Source: Burkholderiales bacterium
Lineage (GTDB): Bacteria > Pseudomonadota > Gammaproteobacteria > Burkholderiales > Casimicrobiaceae
Assembly: GCA_020847675.1 (NCBI GenBank)
Contig: JADLBN010000286.1
Coordinates: 1 to 51,444 of the forward strand
Direction of reading: 5' to 3'
Length of the DNA: 51,444 bases
Shown piece by piece: positions 46,912 through 51,444 of the stretch. The position numbers and the translations under genes were made by a program. The notes under the pieces were generated by a model. It worked only from the letters and a program-made list of their open reading frames with translations, ran no database searches and was not told the DNA's origin. The first letter of the stretch is position 1; the number at the start of each line of letters is the position of its first letter.

Positions 46912-48186
46912 TCAACTGGTCACCCGCGTCGGTACCGGCTTGGTCTTGTCGATCTTCGTGTACCACGGCATCAGCACGAAGAACGCGAAATACAGGGCGG
47001 TGAAGATCCGGGCCACGACGGTCGCCCGGTCGGCGCCGCCGAGCAGCGGTACGCCGTCGCCGAACTGGCCCCACACCGTCACCGGGACCACGCCGAGATA
47101 GCCCAGGACCAGGAAGCTCACCACGAAGATCGCGATCCACGTCTTGTAGAGCGTGCCGCGGTAGCGGATCGACCGCACCGCGCCGCGGTCGAGCCACGGC
47201 ATCGCGAAGAAGATCAGCACCGCGAGGCCCATCACGATCACGCCCCAGACCTGCGTGCCGAGGAACGACGGGATCGCGCGCAGCATCGCGTAGTAGGGCG
47301 TGAAGTACCAGACCGGCGCGATGTGCTCGGGCGTCTTCAGCGGATCGGCCGGGATGAAGTTGTTGGCCTCGAGGAAGTAGCCGCCCATCTCCGGCATGAA
47401 GAACATGATCACCGAGAACACGATCAGGAAGGCGATCACGCCCACCAGGTCCTTGATCGTGTAGTACGGGTGCGAGTAGATCCCGTCGAGCGGAAGGCCG
47501 GTCTTCGGATCCTTGGGCTGGTGCTTGACGTCGACTCCGTCGGGATTGTTCGAGCCGGTCTCGTGCAGCGCCATCAGGTGCGCGGCCACGAGCCCGATCA
47601 GCACGAGCGGCAGCGCGATCACGTGGAACGCGAAGAAGCGGTTGAGCGTGATGTCGGAGATCGTGTAGTCGCCGCGGATCCAGACCGCGAGGTCCTCGCC
47701 GATCACCGGGATCGAGGCGAACAGGTTGACGATCACCTGCGCACCCCAGAACGACATCTGGCCCCAGGGGAGCAGGTAGCCGAAGAACGCCTCGGCCATC
47801 AGCGCCAGGTAGATCAGGCAGCCGAAGATCCAGGTGAGCTCGCGCGGGTTGCGGTAGCTGCCGTAGATCAGCCCGCGGTACATGTGCAGGTACACGACGA
47901 CGAAGAACATCGACGCGCCGGTCGAGTGCATGTAGCGGATGAGCCAGCCCCACGACACGTCCCGCATGATGTACTCGACCGACTCGAACGCCTTCTGCGC
48001 GTCGGGCTTGTAGTTCATCGTGAGGAAGATGCCGGTGACGATCTGCAGCACCAGCACGAACGCCGCGAGCGAGCCGAAGTAGTACCAGAAGTTGAAGTTC
48101 TTCGGCGCGACGTACTTGCCCCACTGCGACTCCCACAGGGCGGTCAGCGGGAACCGCGCGTCGATCCAGTTCATCACTTTCTGCAT
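46912..48186 (-). CDS. petB: Cytochrome b (bc1 complex)
   Basis: A 424-aa dihaem b subunit with eight TMs. Haem-ligand helices are in YMHSTGASMFFVVVYLHMYRGL and FFAFHVIALPLVLIGLVAAHLMALHE. The Qo-site motif is PVWY (IAPVWYFTPYYAMLRAIP) rather than PEWY, a variant known in beta- and gammaproteobacteria. SFWGAQVIVNLFASIPVIGE is also typical. It lies 13 bp downstream of petA. Confidence 0.98.
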   Translation of the reverse strand: MQKVMNWIDARFPLTALWESQWGKYVAPKNFNFWYYFGSLAAFVLVLQIVTGIFLTMNYKPDAQKAFESVEYIMRDVSWGWLIRYMHSTGASMFFVVVYLHMYRGLIYGSYRNPRELTWIFGCLIYLALMAEAFFGYLLPWGQMSFWGAQVIVNLFASIPVIGEDLAVWIRGDYTISDITLNRFFAFHVIALPLVLIGLVAAHLMALHETGSNNPDGVDVKHQPKDPKTGLPLDGIYSHPYYTIKDLVGVIAFLIVFSVIMFFMPEMGGYFLEANNFIPADPLKTPEHIAPVWYFTPYYAMLRAIPSFLGTQVWGVIVMGLAVLIFFAMPWLDRGAVRSIRYRGTLYKTWIAIFVVSFLVLGYLGVVPVTVWGQFGDGVPLLGGADRATVVARIFTALYFAFFVLMPWYTKIDKTKPVPTRVTS

Positions 48187-48199
48187 GACGTCCTCGCGG

Positions 48200-48787
48200 T
48201 CAGGCCTTGTCGTCGCCGATCACCACGCGCGTGTCTGACAGATACTTGTGCGGCGGGACGACGAGGTTGAGCGGGGCGGGCATGCCCTTGTAGACGCGCC
48301 CGGCGAGGTCGAACTTCGACTGGTGGCAGGGGCAGAAGAACCCGCCGAGCCAGTCGGGCCCGAGGTCGGCCGGTGCAACGTCCTTGCGGAAGGTCGGCGA
48401 GCAGCCGAGGTGCGTGCAGATGCCCACCGCGATCCACAGCGGCGCCTTGATCGCGCGGTATTCGTTCTTCGCGTAGGGAGGCTGCTGGTCCTGCTCGGAC
48501 TTCGGGTCGGCGAGCTTGTCGGTGAGCTTGGGGAGCGACGCGAGCATATCGGGCGTGCGCGACACCAGCCAGCACACCTTGCCGCGCCACTCGACGTCGA
48601 TCTTCTGGCCCGGCTCGATCTTCGAGATGTCGACCTCGACCGGTGCGCCGGCGGCCTTCGCGCGCTCGCTCGGAAAGAGCGACATCACGAACGGAACCGC
48701 CGCGGCCACGGCGCCGACTCCGCCGACGACGCCCGTCGCGCCGACGAGGAAACGGCGCTTCCCCTTGTCCACCAGTGCTTCGTCCAT
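48200..48787 (-). CDS. petA: Rieske iron-sulfur protein (bc1 complex)
   Basis: A 195-aa [2Fe-2S] subunit. The N-terminal KRRFLVGATGVVGGVGAVAAAVPF is a Tat-type uncleaved anchor (the arginine pair is KRR). The cluster-binding boxes are CTHLGC and CPCHQSKFD, with GPAPLNL-like MPAPLNLVVPPHKYL after them. The start at 48787 was chosen at MDEALVDKGKRRF. First gene of petABC, with a -10-like TATAAT (48909-48914, minus) about 120 bp upstream. Confidence 0.96.
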   Translation of the reverse strand: MDEALVDKGKRRFLVGATGVVGGVGAVAAAVPFVMSLFPSERAKAAGAPVEVDISKIEPGQKIDVEWRGKVCWLVSRTPDMLASLPKLTDKLADPKSEQDQQPPYAKNEYRAIKAPLWIAVGICTHLGCSPTFRKDVAPADLGPDWLGGFFCPCHQSKFDLAGRVYKGMPAPLNLVVPPHKYLSDTRVVIGDDKA

Positions 48788-48908
48788 GATCGCCTTGCGA
48801 GGAGGAGGCTTCTCGGGGAGTCCGGGGGCGTTCGACGTCCAGGCTTGCAACGGCCGCGCCGGGCAGGTTCCGCCCGGCCGCCCCTTGGGGACCCGCAAAA
48901 ACCCGCCG

Positions 48909-49028
48909 ATTATACGGGAAATCGCGCCCGCGCCGGAAGCGCCTGCGGGAAACGCCTTTTGTATCAGCCGTTTGCGAGGACTCCCGCGACCGGCTTCCGA
49001 AGGGTTTTCCGATGCGCGGCGCTATAAT
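48909..49028. promoter_or_regulatory. Divergent promoters of petABC and the HtrA-type protease
   Basis: A perfect -10 TATAAT lies on the minus strand at 48909-48914, facing petA. Another lies on the plus strand at 49023-49028, 30 bp before the protease TTG start. Matching -35 boxes are weak in both cases. The hexamers stand out in otherwise GC-rich sequence. Confidence 0.6.
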
Positions 49029-49057
49029 TCATCGCTCCGTTCCCTTCGAGCGTCCCG

Positions 49058-50212
49058 TTGCTGCGTCGATTCTGGCTCCTGTTCGCCCAGGCCTGCACCG
49101 TGTGTGTCGCGGCGCTGTTCGTCGTCGCGACCCTGCGTCCGGACCTGCTGCCGCGCGTCGCCGGCCGCGCCGGACCGGTCGTGCTCACCCGGGAAGCGCC
49201 TGTCGCCGAGCCTCGGCCCGCGGCATCGACGCCGATGGCGGTCGCGGCGCGCAAGGCGACTCCCGCGGTCGTGAGCATCAAGACGAGCAAGGAGACGCGG
49301 GCGCGCGCCAATCCGCTCCTCGACGACGAGATCCTGCGCCGATTCTTTCCCGAACTCGCGCGGCAGTTCGCGCCGCAGAAGCTCACCTCGCTCGGCTCCG
49401 GCGTGATCGTTTCGCCGGACGGCTACGTCCTGACCAACCACCACGTGGTCGCCGGCGCCGACGACATCCAGCTCGCCCTCGCCGATGGCCGCTCGCTCTC
49501 CGCGCGAGTCACCGGCAGCGATCCGGAAAGCGACCTCGCGGTCCTCAAGGTCGAGGCGAGCGCGCTGCCGTCGATCACCTTCGGCTCGCTCGACCATGTC
49601 GAGGTCGGCGATCCCGTCCTCGCGATCGGCAACGCGTTCGGCCTCGGCCACACCGTGACCTCCGGCATCGTCTCCGCGCTCGGGCGCAGGTCGCTCGGCA
49701 TCAACCGGTTCGAGGATTTCATCCAGACCGACGCGTCCATCAATCCCGGCAACTCGGGCGGCGCACTGGTCGACTCGAACGGCAACCTGATCGGCATCAA
49801 CAGCGCGATCTTCTCGCCCTCCGGCGGCTCATTGGGCATCGCGTTCGCCATCCCCGTGACGCTTGCGCGATCGGTGCTCGAGCAGATCATCCGCGACGGC
49901 GAGGTCACCCGCGGCTGGCTCGGCGTCGAGCCCCAGGACATCGACGCCGACGTGCAGCGTGCGCTCGCGCTCGACCGCGCGAGCGGCGTCGTCGTGCGCG
50001 CCGTCGTGCGCGACAGCCCGGCCGCCAGGGCCGGATTGAGGCCGAGCGACGTCGTGATCGAGATCGAGGGGAAGCCGACGCACGACGCCGCCGCGCTGCT
50101 GACGCACGTCGCCGAACTGAAGCCGGGGTCCAGCGTGAAGATCGTCGTCGTCCGCTCGAGAGAGACGGTGAGCGTCGACGTCGTGATCGGGAAGCGGCCG
50201 AAGGCTACCTGA
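49058..50212 (+). CDS. DegS/DegQ-type periplasmic serine protease (HtrA family)
   Basis: A 384-aa membrane-anchored trypsin-like protease. One N-terminal TM (about 8-26) is followed by the catalytic triad H129 (TNHHVV), D159 (ESDLAVLKVE) and S233 (NPGNSGGALV). A single PDZ domain (about 285-375, WLGVEPQDI, DSPAARAGLRPSDVVIEIEG) completes it. One PDZ and a TM anchor favour a DegS-like envelope stress protease over DegP. The start is TTG at 49058, 30 bp after a TATAAT box. Repeat R3 follows 4 bp after the stop. Confidence 0.95.
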   Translation: MLRRFWLLFAQACTVCVAALFVVATLRPDLLPRVAGRAGPVVLTREAPVAEPRPAASTPMAVAARKATPAVVSIKTSKETRARANPLLDDEILRRFFPELARQFAPQKLTSLGSGVIVSPDGYVLTNHHVVAGADDIQLALADGRSLSARVTGSDPESDLAVLKVEASALPSITFGSLDHVEVGDPVLAIGNAFGLGHTVTSGIVSALGRRSLGINRFEDFIQTDASINPGNSGGALVDSNGNLIGINSAIFSPSGGSLGIAFAIPVTLARSVLEQIIRDGEVTRGWLGVEPQDIDADVQRALALDRASGVVVRAVVRDSPAARAGLRPSDVVIEIEGKPTHDAAALLTHVAELKPGSSVKIVVVRSRETVSVDVVIGKRPKAT

Positions 50213-50215
50213 TCC

Positions 50216-50262
50216 GACCCGGTGTCAGACACCGTGTCAGACACCGTGTCTGACACCGGGTC
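50216..50262. repeat. REP-like palindrome R3 between htrA-type gene and tatC
   Basis: A 47-bp inverted repeat built of GACCCGGTGTCAGACAC, a central CGTGTCAGACAC unit and GTGTCTGACACCGGGTC. It exactly fills the 55-bp gap between convergent stop codons at 50212 and 50268 and may act as a bidirectional 3' hairpin. Confidence 0.85.
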
Positions 50263-50267
50263 GGGGA

Positions 50268-51026
50268 CTATGCGGGTTCTTCCGCTTCCGGCCTCGGCGG
50301 CCCGGTTCCGACGAAGCGCGCCAGCACGAGCCCCAGCTCGAACAGCACCCACAGCGGAATGGCGAGCATCAGCTGCGAGACGACGTCCGGCGGCGTGAAG
50401 ATCGCGCCGATCACGAACGCCCCCACGATCACGTAGGGACGGGCCGCCCTGAGCTTCTCGAGCGAAACGATGCGCAGGCGCACGAGCACGATGACGACGA
50501 CCGGCGTCTCGAACGTGAGCCCGAAGGCGATGAACATCGTCAGCACGAACGACAGGTACTTGTCGATGTCGGTCATCATCTGCACGCCGGCCGGTGCGTA
50601 GCCGGCGAAGAAGCCGAACGCCACCGGGAAGACGAAGAAGTAGGCGAACGCCATCCCGATCGCGAAGAACACCACCGACGACACGATGACCGGCAGCGCG
50701 AGCCTTCGTTCGTGGTGGTACAGGCCCGGCGCGACGAAGGCCCACGCCTGCCAGAGCACGTAGGGCAGCGCGATCACGAACGCCGCCATCGCGGTCACCT
50801 TGAGCGGCACGAGGAACGTGCCGGTCACGTCGGTCGCAATCATCGTCGCGCCATGCGGCAGCACCGCGAGGAGCGGTCGCGCGAGCAGCGCGTAGATGTC
50901 CTTGGCCCAGGGGAATAGCGCGACCATCACGACGACGACGGCGATGATCGCGCGCAGCAGCCGGTCGCGCAGTTCGACCAGGTGCGAGATGAAGGTTTCC
51001 TGCGCGGCGCTTTCGGCTTCACTCAT
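50268..51026 (-). CDS. tatC: Sec-independent protein translocase TatC
   Basis: The core receptor of the twin-arginine translocon, 252 aa with six TMs. The N-terminal FISHLVELRDRLLRAI (the conserved SHLxELRxRL) is present. WQAWAFVAPGLYHHERR, ending in the conserved Glu of the signal-binding region, and FGLTFETPVVVIVLVRL follow. The start at 51026 was chosen at MSEAESAAQE. Substrates in this window include the Rieske protein and the SpdH-like oxidoreductase. tatB is 92 bp upstream. Confidence 0.97.
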   Translation of the reverse strand: MSEAESAAQETFISHLVELRDRLLRAIIAVVVVMVALFPWAKDIYALLARPLLAVLPHGATMIATDVTGTFLVPLKVTAMAAFVIALPYVLWQAWAFVAPGLYHHERRLALPVIVSSVVFFAIGMAFAYFFVFPVAFGFFAGYAPAGVQMMTDIDKYLSFVLTMFIAFGLTFETPVVVIVLVRLRIVSLEKLRAARPYVIVGAFVIGAIFTPPDVVSQLMLAIPLWVLFELGLVLARFVGTGPPRPEAEEPA

Positions 51027-51118
51027 GCTGCAGTTCCACCCCGCGTCCCTCGGGCGTCCCCCGGCTCGGCATGACGAACCGAGGGACATCCGCGGGACGC
51101 GAGGTTTGCCATGGCGCG

Positions 51119-51444
51119 CTACTGCGCCTCGAACCCGGGCAGGCTCGGCTGGCGCGCGGGCTCGGGCGTGGTGCCCGCGGGTGCGGGCGACGGCTGTGTC
51201 TCGGTCAGCTCAGGGAGCTTCGCCGGCTCGGGATTCTCCTGGCCGGCGGAGTTGAGCTGCGTCTCCACGTCGCGCACCCCGCTCTCCACGTCCCTCGCCG
51301 CGTTCGAGACCGACTGCTCGAGATCGCGCGCCGCCGACGTAACCTCCTGCTGGACCTTGCGCAACTCCTCCAGCTCCATCTCGCGGCTGATGTCCGACTT
51401 GACCTCGTTGACGTAGCGCTGGAGCCGCCCGAACAGGTGACCCA
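51119..51444 (-). CDS. tatB: TatB, C-terminal part (cut by window end)
   Basis: The visible part begins in frame at the window edge (GHLFGRLQRYVNEVKSDI) and continues through an amphipathic, Glu/Arg-rich helix (SREMELEELRKVQQEV) to a disordered Pro-rich tail ending PSLPGFEAQ. This is typical of TatB downstream of its N-terminal TM, which lies outside the window. It functions with TatC in substrate recognition. The in-frame ATG at 51379 is internal and is not the start. Confidence 0.9.
   Translation of the reverse strand, partial: GHLFGRLQRYVNEVKSDISREMELEELRKVQQEVTSAARDLEQSVSNAARDVESGVRDVETQLNSAGQENPEPAKLPELTETQPSPAPAGTTPEPARQPSLPGFEAQ

Noticed and set aside
47290-47340. PVWY instead of PEWY in cytochrome b
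   Set aside because: The variant is known in beta- and gammaproteobacterial cytochrome b, so it is not a defect.
51041-51095. TCCCTCGG/CCGAGGGA stem between tatB and tatC
   Set aside because: Short, with a long loop and no T-tract. It may be an mRNA stem in the operon, but is not distinctive enough to call.

Overview
The window is about 51 kb of GC-rich bacterial chromosome, densely packed with genes and almost entirely core or housekeeping in character. Gene order (rluE-pcnB-folK-deoxynucleoside kinase-panC; petABC followed by sspA-sspB; htrA beside petA and tatBC; ccoNOQP) and protein resemblance point to a betaproteobacterium. This is inference from gene content, not a database result. 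The organism looks respiratory: it has a cytochrome bc1 complex plus a cbb3-type high-affinity oxidase. No prophage, CRISPR array, plasmid gene or intact transposase was seen.

Layout. 1-5 kb: end of a cold-shock gene, a MarR-controlled EmrAB-type drug efflux operon (minus) and icd. 5-9.1 kb: a tightly overlapping plus-strand operon rluE-pcnB-folK-dNK-panC. 9.2-17.3 kb: an envelope redox and stress locus. It comprises a small secreted protein, YceI, a minus operon PepSY-DUF2271-transmembrane flavoreductase-ApbE, and a divergent plus operon PepSY-response regulator-histidine kinase. Three matching operators with identically spaced -10 hexamers tie these units into one predicted regulon. 17.3-26.9 kb: a minus-strand run with a DMT exporter, a YcaQ-type crosslink glycosylase and a MacAB-like ABC exporter, then the ferrous iron uptake system ftrABCD. 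26.9-27.7 kb: divergent bfd-bfr behind a shared candidate Fur site. 27.8-30 kb: a DMT transporter, an alpha/beta hydrolase and a lipoprotein. 30.1-33.6 kb: dnaE. 33.6-40.7 kb: an MFS carrier, an acyl-CoA ligase, an SDR enzyme, a secreted choice-of-anchor L protein and a Tat-exported FAD oxidoreductase. 40.7-44.1 kb: ccoNOQP. 44.4-51.4 kb: tRNA-Thr, sspB, sspA, petCBA, a DegS/DegQ-like protease and tatC-tatB (tatB cut by the window end).

Two things stand out. First, the 9-17 kb locus combines an ApbE flavin transferase, a PepSY/flavodoxin/FAD membrane reductase and a secreted DUF2271 protein carrying a TGAS flavinylation-like motif, all under a shared operator. This suggests a regulated trans-membrane electron pathway to a flavinylated periplasmic protein. 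Second, the chromosome carries several REP-like palindromes with a GTCAGAC/GTCTGAC core. One lies in frame inside the acyl-CoA ligase gene, one supplies the start codons and N-terminus of an ABC ATPase, and others sit at gene ends. A separate 301-bp inverted-repeat element splits sspA from sspB.

Many genes overlap by 4 bp (ATGA, GTGA or TTGA), and several starts are GTG or TTG.
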